Shown here: piece after piece, positions 8,737 to 18,124 of the stretch
How the letters are laid out: every line of letters begins with the position of its first letter
How positions within the stretch are numbered: the stretch's first letter is position 1
Assembly: GCA_019359615.1 (NCBI GenBank)
Contig: JAHHHA010000015.1
Span: forward strand, 62,001-126,000
DNA from: Cyanosarcina radialis HA8281-LM2
Lineage (GTDB): Bacteria > Cyanobacteriota > Cyanobacteriia > Cyanobacteriales > CCAP-1448
Length of the DNA stretch: 64,000 nt
Reading direction: 5' to 3'
The notes under the pieces: generated by a model
Database searches by the model: none
Told to the model about the DNA's origin: nothing
The model's input: only the letters and a program-made list of their open reading frames with translations
Position numbers and translations under genes: made by a program

Positions 8737-9003
8737 ATGGCAGATACAAGCAAACGCGGCTTCGCGTCAATGGACGAAGACAAACAACGGGAGATTGCCA
8801 GCCAAGGTGGAAAAGCTGCCCACGAAAAGGGAACCGCTCACGAATTCACCTCTGAAGAAGCCAAAGAAGCCGGACAAAAAGGTGGCCAATCTGTCAGTCA
8901 AGATAGCGAACATATGTCTGAAATCGGTCGCAAAGGTGGCGAAACTGTCAGCCAAGACCGGGAACATATGTCTGAAATCGGTCGCAAGGGTGGCAAGTCA
9001 TAG
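8737..9003 (+). CDS. KGG-repeat stress-related small protein
   Basis: 88 residues, highly hydrophilic, made of glycine-rich repeats of the KGG type (AsQGGKAAHEKG, EAGQKGGQSVSQ, EIGRKGGETVSQ, EIGRKGGKS). The N-terminal RGFASMDEDKQREIASQGG is the usual start of this family, which includes Bacillus GsiB and fungal Con-10; members are induced by stress or starvation and are thought to protect cells in a disordered form. The last two repeats (SEIGRKGG with the preceding SQDxEHM) are almost identical, so the array has grown recently by duplication. AAGGAG lies eight bases before the ATG, a strong ribosome site that suits high expression, and a hairpin terminator follows. Confidence 0.9.
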   Translation: MADTSKRGFASMDEDKQREIASQGGKAAHEKGTAHEFTSEEAKEAGQKGGQSVSQDSEHMSEIGRKGGETVSQDREHMSEIGRKGGKS

Positions 9004-9028
9004 TTAAGGTTACTCTGCACGGCTACGC

Positions 9029-9057
9029 AAAAAGCGCCTGGAATCCCAGACGCTTTT
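9029..9057. terminator. bidirectional intrinsic terminator
   Basis: AAAAGCG-C-CTGG ... CCAG-A-CGCTTTT folds into a stem of about 11 pairs with one mismatch and a four-base loop. There are T runs on both strands (TTTT on the right; TTTTT when read leftward). It lies between the KGG gene and the end of the ATP synthase operon, which converge here. Confidence 0.75.
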
Positions 9058-9176
9058 AATTAGGAATGAAAGCTAAACTAACGATTGAAACGTAATTAGT
9101 AGGTTAGAGCGAGCGTTAGTCAAAAAATCTGCCTAACGGCGAACTCCGTTCCTCCGAATTCCGAACTCAGGTTAAT

Positions 9177-10130
9177 CTAACCCTGCAACGCTTCAGCACC
9201 ACCGACCACTTCCAGCAGTTCTTGGGTGATGGCAGCTTGCCTAGCTTTGTTGTAAGAAAGCGTCAGACCGCTAATCAATTCTTTAGCGTTGTCGCTAGCG
9301 TTGTTCATTGCTGTCATCCTGGCAGCTAGTTCGCTGGCGGCTGACTCTTGTAATGCCCGTAGCAACTGGTTATTGAGATATAACGGCAAGAGAGCATCCA
9401 GAATTTGCACCGGATTTTGCTCGAAAATCATGTCGTTGGGCAGGGCCCGCATTTGTTGACTGGCGACTTTCTCGCGCGTGACTTCAAACTCGCCACCGCG
9501 AGTCGTCAACCGAAAGATCTCGTCGTCAGTAGCTTCTAACCCTTGGGAGGTTAAAGGCAACAGGGTTTGCACTACCGGGCGAGAACTGATCAGCGAGACA
9601 AACTTGGTATAGACCAACTCGATCCGGTCTACCGTGTCTGAGAGGAACAAAGATAGCAGTTCGTCAGCGATTTTGGAGGCTTCGGCTGAGGTCGGGATTT
9701 GCTCTAAGCCAGTATAAGTAGCATCTATAGGCTGATTACGACGTTGGAAATACTGAATCGCTTTGCGTCCTACGAGTACATACTTATAATCTTTGCCTTC
9801 AGCCTTAATTTCCTTGGCGCGATTTTCCGCCCGCCGAATGACGTTGCTATTATATGCCCCGCAAAGGCCGCGATCGCCTGTAACTACCAACAATCCGACA
9901 GCTTTGACTTCTCTTTGCCGTAGCAAGGGCAGGTTGGCTTCTTCAAACTGCAAGCGATTTTGCAATCCGTAAAGCACTTGTGCCAGCCTGTCGGCAAAGG
10001 GACGAGTAGCGATGACCTGTTCTTGAGCGCGTCGCACTTTAGCCGCAGCCACGAGGCGCATGGCTTCAGTGATTTTTTTGGTGTTCTTGACCGACTGAAT
10101 GCGATCGCGAATGAGTTTCAGATTTGCCAT
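9177..10130 (-). CDS. atpG: ATP synthase F1 gamma subunit
   Basis: 317 residues, the long cyanobacterial/chloroplast form. Gamma is the central rotor shaft that couples proton flow in Fo to conformational change in the alpha/beta ring. The conserved N-terminus ([31 protein letters not shown]) and C-terminus ([20 protein letters not shown] ... [15 protein letters not shown]) are both present; between them is the photosynthetic-type insert around residues 195-230. That insert has no cysteine pair, so chloroplast-type thiol control is not expected. It is the last gene of the leftward operon and is separated from atpA by an unusually long spacer filled with repeats. Confidence 0.97.
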   Translation of the reverse strand: MANLKLIRDRIQSVKNTKKITEAMRLVAAAKVRRAQEQVIATRPFADRLAQVLYGLQNRLQFEEANLPLLRQREVKAVGLLVVTGDRGLCGAYNSNVIRRAENRAKEIKAEGKDYKYVLVGRKAIQYFQRRNQPIDATYTGLEQIPTSAEASKIADELLSLFLSDTVDRIELVYTKFVSLISSRPVVQTLLPLTSQGLEATDDEIFRLTTRGGEFEVTREKVASQQMRALPNDMIFEQNPVQILDALLPLYLNNQLLRALQESAASELAARMTAMNNASDNAKELISGLTLSYNKARQAAITQELLEVVGGAEALQG

Positions 10131-10453
10131 AATTTTTTTGAGAATTCAGAAGTTCAGAAGTTCAGAAGTTCAGGAGTAAGGGCGCAAGGCTTTCGTTGGT
10201 ATCAATTTAGAGCTAGAGGCGCTTTGTGCATCCTGAATTTCACCCATCCCCGCCAGGGGTTCAAAACCCCTGGCTAATAGTGCAAGTCCATTGAAATGGA
10301 CTAAATCTACTGGATTTGAGTCCTCTTTAGAGGACTTTAGCTACTCGGTGTGGGGTTTTCAACCCCTGACGGATGAGGCATTTGACCGTTAAGTTGACGC
10401 GCATCAATGCTTTGCGCCCCTACAGAATTTCTCCTGAAATCTGATTCCTTTGG
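10131..10453. repeat. repeat-filled spacer between atpA and atpG
   Basis: 323 bases with no gene. Next to atpG are TTCAGAAG tandem units (about 10144-10173). The rest is a cassette of inverted repeats: CCAGGGGTT..AAACCCCTGG (about 10253-10273), TCCATTGAAATGGA (10289-10302), the near-palindrome AGTCCTCTTTAGAGGACT (about 10319-10336), and GGGGTTTTCAACCCC (about 10353-10367). It ends with a TTGCGCCCCTAC unit that also appears near 42350. Such multi-hairpin cassettes are dispersed elements; the RNA would be strongly folded, inside an operon. Confidence 0.8.
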
Positions 10454-11989
10454 TTACGCGGTGGCTAAGAAGGTCTTTTTGTACTCGACGATCGCTTCTT
10501 TGAGTACGCTTTCAGTATCTCCAACCATGCCTTGCTGTTTGGCAGCTTTGGTGTCATTTTTGACTGACTCGATATACTTGGGCTTGCTGGTTTTCAAGTA
10601 ATCCCGCAGGCCCCTGGCAAAGGGAGCGACTTTTTCTACCGGGATGTCATCCAAGTAACCGTTCAGTCCGGCGTACACCACTGCTACTTGTTCGGCTACA
10701 GATAAGGGGTTGTACTGAGGTTGTTTCAAGATTTCCCGCAGGCGTTGACCGCGTGCTAACTGGTCTTGGGTAGCTTTATCCAAGTCGGAGGCAAACTGCG
10801 CGAACGCTTGTAAGTCGTCGAATTGTGCCAGTTCTAACTTTAATTTCCCTGCCACTTGTTTCATCGCCTTGGTTTGAGCGGCAGAACCGACGCGAGACAC
10901 GGAAATACCTGGGTTGATGGCTGGGCGCAAGCCAGAGTTGAATAAGTCAGCCGACAAGAAGATCTGACCGTCGGTGATCGAAATCACGTTGGTAGGAATG
11001 TAAGCGGATACGTCACCAGCTTGAGTTTCGATAATTGGCAGGGCGGTCATGCTGCCTTCACCCAATTCGGTACTCAGTTTGGCTGCCCGTTCCAACAAGC
11101 GAGAGTGGAGATAGAACACGTCTCCAGGATAGGCTTCGCGACCTGGCGGACGGCGCAGCAGTAAGGACATCTGGCGATAAGCTTGGGCTTGCTTGGAAAG
11201 GTCGTCGTAGATCACCAATGTGGGCTTGCCCTTGTACATAAAGTATTCTGCCAGGGTAGCACCAGTATAAGGAGCCAAATATTGCAGGGTGGCTGGCTCG
11301 TTGGCGTTAGCAGCGACGACGATCGTATAATCCATCGCTCCAGCTTCTTGCAACACGCCCACTACTTGAGCGACGGTAGAAGCCTTTTGACCGATCGCGA
11401 CGTAAACGCAGATGACGTTTTCTTCTTTCTGGTTGATGATCGTATCGACCGCGATCGCGGTTTTACCAGTTTGTCTATCGCCGATGATTAGCTCCCGCTG
11501 GCCCCGGCCGACGGGAATCATGGCATCGATGGCAGTAATCCCGGTTTGCAGGGGTTCGTAAACCGAGCGGCGGGCGACGATCCCTGGTGCTGGAGATTCG
11601 ATCAGACGGCTTTCAGAGGTGTTGATGTCTCCTTTACCATCGATGGCACGACCGAGGGCATCTACTACCCGACCGATCATCGCTTCACCTACGGGCACTT
11701 GAGCGATTTTACCAGTAGCTTTAACTGTGCTACCTTCTTGGATTTCTCTTCCCTCACCCATTAGCACCGCGCCCACGTTGTCTTCTTCTAAGTTGAGGGC
11801 AATGCCAATAGTACCGTCTTCAAACTCTAATAGTTCGCTCGCCATAGCCTTATCTAGACCGTAAATCCGAGCGATACCGTCGCCTACTTGCAATACGGTG
11901 CCAACGTTAGAAACTGCAACTGCTTGGTCGTATTGTTCGATTTGTTGCCGAATAATACTGCTAATTTCGTCTGGTCTGATGCTAATCAT
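10454..11989 (-). CDS. atpA: ATP synthase F1 alpha subunit
   Basis: 511 residues. Non-catalytic nucleotide-binding subunit of the F1 hexamer. The N-terminal beta-barrel begins [19 protein letters not shown]; the P loop is GDRQTGKTA (about residues 170-178); the family signature [17 protein letters not shown] and the C-terminal helical bundle are present. Length and start agree with cyanobacterial alpha subunits, which have about 503-506 residues; the few extra residues are at the C-terminus (KKTFLATA). It lies between atpH and atpG in the leftward operon. The beta and epsilon genes are not in the window, as usual in cyanobacteria, where they form a separate unit. Confidence 0.98.
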   Translation of the reverse strand: MISIRPDEISSIIRQQIEQYDQAVAVSNVGTVLQVGDGIARIYGLDKAMASELLEFEDGTIGIALNLEEDNVGAVLMGEGREIQEGSTVKATGKIAQVPVGEAMIGRVVDALGRAIDGKGDINTSESRLIESPAPGIVARRSVYEPLQTGITAIDAMIPVGRGQRELIIGDRQTGKTAIAVDTIINQKEENVICVYVAIGQKASTVAQVVGVLQEAGAMDYTIVVAANANEPATLQYLAPYTGATLAEYFMYKGKPTLVIYDDLSKQAQAYRQMSLLLRRPPGREAYPGDVFYLHSRLLERAAKLSTELGEGSMTALPIIETQAGDVSAYIPTNVISITDGQIFLSADLFNSGLRPAINPGISVSRVGSAAQTKAMKQVAGKLKLELAQFDDLQAFAQFASDLDKATQDQLARGQRLREILKQPQYNPLSVAEQVAVVYAGLNGYLDDIPVEKVAPFARGLRDYLKTSKPKYIESVKNDTKAAKQQGMVGDTESVLKEAIVEYKKTFLATA

Positions 11990-12094
11990 GAGAATCGATT
12001 TTGGATTTTAGATTTTGGATTTTGGATTGGCTTCGCCTTGAGAGGGTAGCCTTGAAACCGATTTTTTGGTCAGCGGTCAGCGGTCATTTGTTCG

Positions 12095-12122
12095 TTTTGA
12101 CTTTTGACTTTTGACTTTTGAC
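12095..12122. repeat. short tandem repeat, 4 x TTTTGAC
   Basis: Four exact heptamers in the 140-base spacer between atpH and atpA. They are the reverse complement of the GTCAAAA run at 1170-1197. A second repeat (GATTTTGGATTTT units, about 11997-12030) lies in the same spacer, just upstream of the atpA start. Confidence 0.8.
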
Positions 12123-12129
12123 TTGATAA

Positions 12130-12684
12130 CTATCCTGAAGTCAGGGCGATACCGATTCGCCGCAGTTGTCCTCGCAAGCTAGTATCGAGTACCTGAGAGC
12201 CGATCTTGATGATGACACCCCCAATTAGCTCTGGGTCGATTTTGGTATCGAGTTCTACTCGTTCGGCGCTGCTAAGTTCTCTAACTTTGGCGGCGATCGC
12301 GTTTTTTTGCTCGTCCGTCAGTTCTACCGCTGAGGTCACTTCTGCCAGTACGGTTTTGTTGAGTTGGCGCAACAGCACTTGAAATTGCTGGCAAATCCCT
12401 TCTAAAAAGAGGATACGCCGCCGATCTACCAATAGCTTTAAAAAGTTCACCATGTACGGGTGAATTTGCTCTCCCGCTACCTGCTGCAACACGGCTTTTT
12501 TCGCTTCTGGCTTTACCACTGGGTTGCCCAGAAATTGCTCTAAATCTGGCGAGGTTTCTAACAAACCCAACAAAGCGCGAACGTCTTCGCCAAACTTGTC
12601 TAATAGGTTTTGAGACTGCGCCACTGACATCAGGGCTTCAGCGTATGGTTCTAGAATTTCGCCGCTGACGACACTACCTTTCAT
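12130..12684 (-). CDS. atpH: ATP synthase F1 delta subunit
   Basis: 184 residues. Delta sits on top of F1 and links it to the peripheral stalk (b and b'). The N-terminal helical domain (EPYAEALMSVAQSQNLLDKFGEDV) and the C-terminal signature block (TKIDPELIGGVIIKIGSQVLDTSLRGQLRRI) are typical of OSCP/delta proteins. It follows atpF by only three bases, so the two are almost certainly co-transcribed and translationally linked. Confidence 0.96.
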   Translation of the reverse strand: MKGSVVSGEILEPYAEALMSVAQSQNLLDKFGEDVRALLGLLETSPDLEQFLGNPVVKPEAKKAVLQQVAGEQIHPYMVNFLKLLVDRRRILFLEGICQQFQVLLRQLNKTVLAEVTSAVELTDEQKNAIAAKVRELSSAERVELDTKIDPELIGGVIIKIGSQVLDTSLRGQLRRIGIALTSG

Positions 12685-12687
12685 CTT

Positions 12688-13215
12688 TTACCCCCTAATG
12701 CTGGCGATGCTGCGATCGATCGATCTTTGTTGCGCCGCTGCGTCTAATTGCGATCGCAGTTGCGATTCTGCCCGCTGCATTGCCATGGCAGCAACTCGCT
12801 GGCGGAGTTCGGCAATCGCGCGATCTCTTTCTGTATTCATATCTTGGCTAGCAACTTCTTTTAACCGCTCGACATCGCGATCGGCTTTGGCTAAAATCGA
12901 CTCTCTAGCAGCTTTAGCACTTTCTGCGGCTGCTTGGCGAATTCTTTCGGCTTCAGCTTGGGCTTGGGCTAGTTTGCCTTGCTCGTCGGCTAAGGCTCCT
13001 GCGGCCTCTTTTTGGCGCTTTTCTGCTTCTTGAATGGCCTCGGCAATTTTCGATCGCCGTTCGCTCATGATGTTGCTAACGATGTTACGTCCGAAATAAA
13101 AGAGTACTCCGACCAGAATGGCGAGGTTAATGACGTTGGTTTCAAAGATGTCTAGGTTCAGACCGAAACCACCTTCTGCGTGAGACTCCGTAGCTAGTAA
13201 TAAAAAATTACTCAT
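12688..13215 (-). CDS. atpF: ATP synthase Fo b subunit
   Basis: 175 residues. One N-terminal membrane helix ([19 protein letters not shown], about residues 29-47) is followed by a long charged, Ala/Glu-rich coiled coil; this is the peripheral stalk that holds F1 against Fo. The 25-residue pre-helix segment ([23 protein letters not shown]) is typical of the photosynthetic b subunit and separates it from b'. In the operon it lies between b' and delta. Confidence 0.95.
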   Translation of the reverse strand: MSNFLLLATESHAEGGFGLNLDIFETNVINLAILVGVLFYFGRNIVSNIMSERRSKIAEAIQEAEKRQKEAAGALADEQGKLAQAQAEAERIRQAAAESAKAARESILAKADRDVERLKEVASQDMNTERDRAIAELRQRVAAMAMQRAESQLRSQLDAAAQQRSIDRSIASIRG

Positions 13216-13278
13216 GATGCCCGACAGTGGAAGGATGAAGGATGAATTATCTAACAGCTTGGGGAATTAGGCTGTAAT

Positions 13279-13704
13279 TTAGGCCGAACCGACCAGAAGT
13301 TTATCTAAGATTTGGCGGCTGAGGGCATCAACTTGTTGTTCCAACGATTGCATCGCTGTTTGTTTTTGTTGGTCTATTTCTTTAGCCGCTTCTTCTCGTT
13401 TTACCTGAGCCTCTCTTTGAGCCTCAGCAATTTTCTGAGCGGAAATTTTTTGGGCTTCAGCTTGGGCAGCAGCAACAATCGCCTGAGATTGTCGGCGGGT
13501 TTCTGCTAATTGCTCTTCATATTGTTTGGCTAAACTTTCAGCCTTCGACAAGCGATCGCGAGCTTCATTTTCGGTTTTCCGAATGTAATCTTCGCGATCT
13601 TCAATCGCTTTGGTCAGGGGCTTATAAAAGATAGCATTCAATACGACTGCTAATAGCAAAAACTGCACTGCCATCAATGGCAACGTAGCATCGAAATCAA
13701 ACAT
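13279..13704 (-). CDS. atpF': ATP synthase Fo b' subunit
   Basis: 141 residues. A diverged duplicate of the b subunit found in photosynthetic bacteria and plastids, which pairs with b to form the stator stalk. It begins [23 protein letters not shown], a membrane helix near the N-terminus, and continues as a charged coiled coil ([24 protein letters not shown]...). It is also written atpG or atpX in some genomes; I use atpF' to avoid confusion with gamma. The gap to atpE upstream holds a 14-base inverted repeat. Confidence 0.94.
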   Translation of the reverse strand: MFDFDATLPLMAVQFLLLAVVLNAIFYKPLTKAIEDREDYIRKTENEARDRLSKAESLAKQYEEQLAETRRQSQAIVAAAQAEAQKISAQKIAEAQREAQVKREEAAKEIDQQKQTAMQSLEQQVDALSRQILDKLLVGSA

Positions 13705-13752
13705 TTTTTATCGATCCCACCAGTAACTAGAAAACGTCGATCGCACCCACGA

Positions 13753-13804
13753 TGTAGAGACGTTGCTGTTGGGTAGCTCTGCCGAACCATGCAACGTCTC
13801 TACA
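13753..13804. repeat. 14-bp inverted repeat between atpE and atpF'
   Basis: TGTAGAGACGTTGC at 13753-13766 and its exact reverse complement at 13791-13804 enclose a 24-base loop. The right arm ends about ten bases after the atpE stop codon. A degenerate relative (GAGACGTTG TATG CAACGgCTC, about 14298-14320) lies in the atpB-atpE spacer. It could act in the mRNA as a stabilising or processing hairpin beside the gene for the most abundant Fo subunit; that is inference. Confidence 0.8.
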
Positions 13805-13813
13805 TTTGTTTTT

Positions 13814-14367
<554 letters not shown>

Positions 14368-15126
14368 TTAAGAATGTTCCTCATGCTCATCTCCACCATG
14401 CCCTTCCATCGCTTCATGAATGTAAGCAGCGGCTAGAGTGGCAAAAACTAAGGCTTGGATGGCACTTGTAAACAGTCCCAAAGCCATTACTGGTAGAGGA
14501 ATAAACAGAGGAATCAGTAAAACTAAGACTGCTACCACTAGTTCGTCCGCCAGAATGTTGCCAAACAGACGGAAACTCAGGGAAAGAGGCTTAGTAAAAT
14601 CTTCTAGAATCGCAATTGGTAATAGAATTGGCGTTGGCTCTACGTACTTTTTAAAGTAACCTAAACCCCGCTTTCTAAAACCAGCGTAAAAGTATGCCAA
14701 AGAAGTTAGCAAGGCAAAGGCCACCGTCGTATTGATATCATTAGTAGGTGCTGCTAATTCGCCTTCAGGAATTTTAAGTAATTTCCAAGGTAAGAGAGCG
14801 CCCGACCAATTCGATACGAAGATAAACAAAAACAATGTACCAATAAATGGTACCCACGGACGGTAATCTTTTTCTCCTAACTGGCTTTTAGCCAAATCCC
14901 GAATGAATTCTAAGGCGTATTCCATAAAATTTTGGATGCCACTAGGAATTCTTTGGATGTTTTTAGTAGCAGCTAGGGAAGCTATTACTAGAATGCCAAT
15001 TACAAACCAAGAAGTGAGAAAGACCTGCCCGTGAACTTTAAGATTGCCAATATGCCAGTAAAAATGCTGGCCTACTTCTAGTTTGGCAAGGGTAAAAGTG
15101 TTAAACGTGTTGAAGCCGCTGAGCAT
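14368..15126 (-). CDS. atpB: ATP synthase Fo a subunit
   Basis: 252 residues with five to six membrane helices. It forms the half-channels through which protons reach and leave the c ring. The essential Arg lies in [15 protein letters not shown], and the C-terminal helix [18 protein letters not shown] is typical. The tail [11 protein letters not shown] is polar and His/Glu-rich, as in other cyanobacteria. It is the second gene of the operon. Confidence 0.97.
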   Translation of the reverse strand: MLSGFNTFNTFTLAKLEVGQHFYWHIGNLKVHGQVFLTSWFVIGILVIASLAATKNIQRIPSGIQNFMEYALEFIRDLAKSQLGEKDYRPWVPFIGTLFLFIFVSNWSGALLPWKLLKIPEGELAAPTNDINTTVAFALLTSLAYFYAGFRKRGLGYFKKYVEPTPILLPIAILEDFTKPLSLSFRLFGNILADELVVAVLVLLIPLFIPLPVMALGLFTSAIQALVFATLAAAYIHEAMEGHGGDEHEEHS

Positions 15127-15193
15127 TTTTTCCCATTAGATTACCTGCTTCATGGAGGTGAAGCTAGGAGTATAGTATTTCAACGTATCTAAC

Positions 15194-15637
15194 CTATTTA
15201 GACTTAGGTAAGAACGTCAATTGAAGCATGTAGGCAAAGATTGCGGCTTTGTAAGTTAGAAATCCTAAAAAAATGGGTAGAATGTGTAGCTGATTCCATT
15301 TGCTTGCTACTATAATCAAGCCAATAAAAACTGCTATCTGAGATTTACCCAATTTCGGAGTTTGTCTTCCTAACCTCTCGACGCTTCTAGCCAACATTTT
15401 CAAGTAAACCACACCTGTGCACGCTCCAAGCAAATAATTTAGAGCGATGTCAGCAGAGTAAAAAATCCATACGGAGATAAAAATTATCCCCGTCATTGCC
15501 AGGGTAGAAAGCAACAACTGCTGTTGTAACTGATAGAACTCTGGCATTGAGTCAGATGGTGCCGATGCGGGCCCATCTGCCGCTGAGGAGTTCTCTGGCA
15601 GCGGCGTGGTTTCTTGCGATTTGTCTGACAAGTTCAC
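15194..15637 (-). CDS. atpI: ATP synthase subunit I (AtpI)
   Basis: 147 residues. A polar, Ser/Pro-rich N-terminus (about 40 residues) is followed by about four hydrophobic segments. Size, topology and position as the first gene before atpB identify the AtpI family, thought to help assemble the c ring or import Mg2+; it is not part of the final enzyme. The operon promoter should lie in the roughly 90 bases upstream; TAAGAT on the minus strand near 15682-15677 is a possible -10 box, weakly supported. Confidence 0.9.
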   Translation of the reverse strand: MNLSDKSQETTPLPENSSAADGPASAPSDSMPEFYQLQQQLLLSTLAMTGIIFISVWIFYSADIALNYLLGACTGVVYLKMLARSVERLGRQTPKLGKSQIAVFIGLIIVASKWNQLHILPIFLGFLTYKAAIFAYMLQLTFLPKSK

Positions 15638-15764
15638 GAGACTTTAATTTGAGTTGAACGTCAGAGGTCTAGGCCGATCTTATCATGGAAGGTTAACAAT
15701 ACTTAAAATTTAATTTTCCGATCGATCGCTTTTGGTGAGGGGCATAGGGCATAGGGCATGGGGC

Positions 15765-16460
15765 ATGAGGATCGTGACTGACACCAAAGAACTGATTCAA
15801 GCTATAGAAATCGCCGATTCTAGCGATCGTTTGTTAGACGCAGTAAGAGCGCTAGCTGCTGCCTGTCGAGAAGACGCGATCGCCACTTTAATTGAAATTC
15901 TCGGCTACAATAACCCCGGAGCCGCAGTAGCAGCCGTAGACGGCTTAATTGCCTTGGGCGAACCAGCAGTACGACCTTTACTCGACGAGCTTGACGGTTA
16001 CAATTACGGTGCTAGGGCTTGGGCAATCCGAGCATTAGCTGGAATTGGCGATCCGCGTGCCTTAGAGATCTTGATCGAAACGGTAGAAACAGACTTTGCT
16101 TTGAGCGTTCGGCGAGCCGCTGCCAAAGGTTTAGGCTCCATCCGCTGGGAAAAAATGAATTCTTCAGAGGTTCCCGAAAATCAAATCAGAGCTTTCAACG
16201 CTTTGTTGCTCGCTACCCAAGATCCCGAATGGGTGGTGCGCTATGCGGCAGTTTCAGGTTTGGAATCTCTAGCGTCTGAAACTTCAAGCCGCCAAAGCGA
16301 TCTCTACGAACAAATATTAAATCGATTGGATGAGATCGATCGCACCGAAACCGAATTAGCCGTTCAAACCCGCGCTCGATTAGCCCAAGGAAGAATTCGG
16401 AATTCGGAGTATGCGCCGAGCGCAGGCTGCGCCAACGGAGTTCGGAGTTTCCAGTTATAA
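15765..16460 (+). CDS. cpcF: HEAT-repeat phycobilin lyase subunit, CpcF-like
   Basis: About 231 residues of PBS-lyase HEAT repeats. The blocks [50 protein letters not shown] and [14 protein letters not shown] are those of CpcF, which with CpcE attaches (or removes) phycocyanobilin at the alpha-phycocyanin cysteine. The ATG at 15765 lies inside a GGGCATA/GGGCATG heptamer run. An upstream in-frame start at 15732 would add translated repeat sequence and is rejected. The last 23 residues (from [10 protein letters not shown]) are encoded by AATTCGGA-type repeat DNA, so the native C-terminus has been replaced or extended. No cpcE or phycocyanin gene is adjacent. A related lyase/isomerase or NblB-like role is possible. 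Confidence 0.75.
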   Translation: MRIVTDTKELIQAIEIADSSDRLLDAVRALAAACREDAIATLIEILGYNNPGAAVAAVDGLIALGEPAVRPLLDELDGYNYGARAWAIRALAGIGDPRALEILIETVETDFALSVRRAAAKGLGSIRWEKMNSSEVPENQIRAFNALLLATQDPEWVVRYAAVSGLESLASETSSRQSDLYEQILNRLDEIDRTETELAVQTRARLAQGRIRNSEYAPSAGCANGVRSFQL

Positions 16461-16518
16461 TTCTCTCTCTTTTCCCTGTTCCCTCTCCCTCTATTTTTCT
16501 ACAAATGGATGTGAAATT

Positions 16519-17244
16519 ATGAGTATTAATCGCCGTCATTTATTAGTTTTATTAGGCGGAACTGTAGGTGCAGCTACTTTAGGAAACTTACCAGTTGCTC
16601 GTGCTGACGAACTGGCTCAAAGCAGCCAACAAAAAGAGTCTTTTCAACTGCCACCTCTACCTTATAAGTACGGCGCTCTAGAACCGCATATTGATGAGAG
16701 AACCATGAGGTTTCATCACGACAAGCATCATGCTACCTATGTCAAAAATCTGAATGAAGCCATTAAGAAACATCCAGAACTGAAAGGTAAAAGTGCTGAA
16801 GAATTACTACGTAGTCTCGATAGCGTTCCCCAAGATATTCGCCTCACAGTGCGGAATAACGGCGGCGGTCATGTCAACCATACAATGTTTTGGCAAATCA
16901 TGAGTCCGAATGGGGGTGGAAAACCTCAAGGTGCGATCGCACGGGCAATTGAAAAAGATTTCGGCAGTTTTGAAAAGTTCCAACAGCAGTTTAATGAAGC
17001 CGGAAATAAACGCTTTGGTAGCGGTTGGGCTTGGCTAGTTCGTAACTCAGAAGGTAAATTACTAGTGACGAGTACAGCCAACCAAGATAGCCCGATAATC
17101 GATGGCTTAGATCCCATTATGGGAAACGATGTCTGGGAACACGCCTACTACCTCAAATATCAAAATCGTCGGGCCGATTATTTGAATGCCTGGTGGAATG
17201 TTGTTAATTGGAATGAAATTAACAAACGGTTTGAGCGAGCATGA
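16519..17244 (+). CDS. sodA: exported Mn-type superoxide dismutase
   Basis: 241 residues from the ATG at 16519. Residues 1-29 look like a signal peptide: two Arg near the start ([12 protein letters not shown]), a hydrophobic stretch and an ARA cleavage site; it has a twin arginine but not a full Tat consensus. The mature part is Fe/Mn superoxide dismutase with four metal ligands visible: His in LEPHID, His in GHVNHTMFW, and Asp and His in [15 protein letters not shown]. The GPNGGG-type loop ([10 protein letters not shown]) and AYYL region favour Mn. It would detoxify superoxide in the periplasm or thylakoid lumen, or at a membrane. A longer frame starting at 16411 overlaps cpcF repeat sequence and is not used. 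Confidence 0.92.
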   Translation: MSINRRHLLVLLGGTVGAATLGNLPVARADELAQSSQQKESFQLPPLPYKYGALEPHIDERTMRFHHDKHHATYVKNLNEAIKKHPELKGKSAEELLRSLDSVPQDIRLTVRNNGGGHVNHTMFWQIMSPNGGGKPQGAIARAIEKDFGSFEKFQQQFNEAGNKRFGSGWAWLVRNSEGKLLVTSTANQDSPIIDGLDPIMGNDVWEHAYYLKYQNRRADYLNAWWNVVNWNEINKRFERA

Positions 17245-17299
17245 AAAAACTTGATTGTGATGGTTGAAACCGCAATTTTGAACTCCGAATCCTTGCTAG

Positions 17300-18112
17300 C
17301 TATTTTTCTAGGCGATCGCGAACTATTTTAAAGAACAAACTATCGGGTAGCAGCTTCCTAAGTCTGAGAAAGAGCGAAACATCTTTTCCGGCAGGATATC
17401 GCAATTGTGGTGATGGATCGTTGGCGGCACGATAGATTAATTCTGCTACCATCTCAGGTGTAGAACCGCGATCGTCTAATTGGGAAAGACTACCGATGAC
17501 TTGCTTTTGATAGGCTTGGTAATCTGTTAGTTCCTTAGTTTCAGCAACGGTTAACGATTTAAAGAAATCTGTCTTAATATTGCCTGGTTCGACGATTTTA
17601 ACTCGAATGCCAAGCGAGCTTAGTTCGTATTGCAAAGACTCGGAAAAACCCTCGATCGCAAATTTGGCAGAATTATACAAACTTTGCATCGGCAAGGCAA
17701 AGCGCCCGACACCTGATGAAACGTTGACGATCGTTCCTGCACGACGCTTTCGGAAATCGGGTAAAATCGCTTTCGTAACTCGCATCAAACCAAATACGTT
17801 AGTATCAAACTGCTGCTGAATTAACTCAAAACTAGTGGCTTCAAAGGCTCCAAAGATACCTATCCCGGCATTATTTACCAGCACGTCGATCTGTCCGCGA
17901 TCGCTCAAAATGCCGTTGACAACATCAAATACAGCTTGCTCTGAGTCAGTTACATCCAGTCGATAGAGCTTGATATTGTTGAATGTTATCAAGTCTTTTT
18001 CTCGATCTGGTTTCCTCATCGTTGCTGCTACTTGCCAGCCCTTGGTGGCAAATAGTTTGGCTGTGGCTTTACCAATCCCTGCTGACGAACCTGTTATCAA
18101 AACATTTTTCAT
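17300..18112 (-). CDS. short-chain dehydrogenase/reductase
   Basis: 270 residues from the ATG at 18112; an in-frame TTG at 18121 is the alternative, but AAGGA is better placed for the ATG. Classical SDR: NAD(P)-binding TGSSAGIG at about 7-14, NNAG at about 80-83, catalytic Ser in VNVSSGVG, and Tyr146 and Lys150 in YNSAK. ARMRKPDR-like basic residues after beta 2 (TMRKPDREKD) suggest NADP preference. The substrate is unknown. It starts about a dozen bases after the upstream ABC ATPase gene, so the two probably form an operon. Confidence 0.9.
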   Translation of the reverse strand: MKNVLITGSSAGIGKATAKLFATKGWQVAATMRKPDREKDLITFNNIKLYRLDVTDSEQAVFDVVNGILSDRGQIDVLVNNAGIGIFGAFEATSFELIQQQFDTNVFGLMRVTKAILPDFRKRRAGTIVNVSSGVGRFALPMQSLYNSAKFAIEGFSESLQYELSSLGIRVKIVEPGNIKTDFFKSLTVAETKELTDYQAYQKQVIGSLSQLDDRGSTPEMVAELIYRAANDPSPQLRYPAGKDVSLFLRLRKLLPDSLFFKIVRDRLEK

Positions 18113-18124
18113 TTTTGGCAATCC

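Noticed and set aside
16411..16518. Longer N-terminus for the superoxide dismutase
   Set aside because: The extra 36 codons overlap the repeat-derived end of cpcF, and the signal peptide begins properly at the ATG at 16519.
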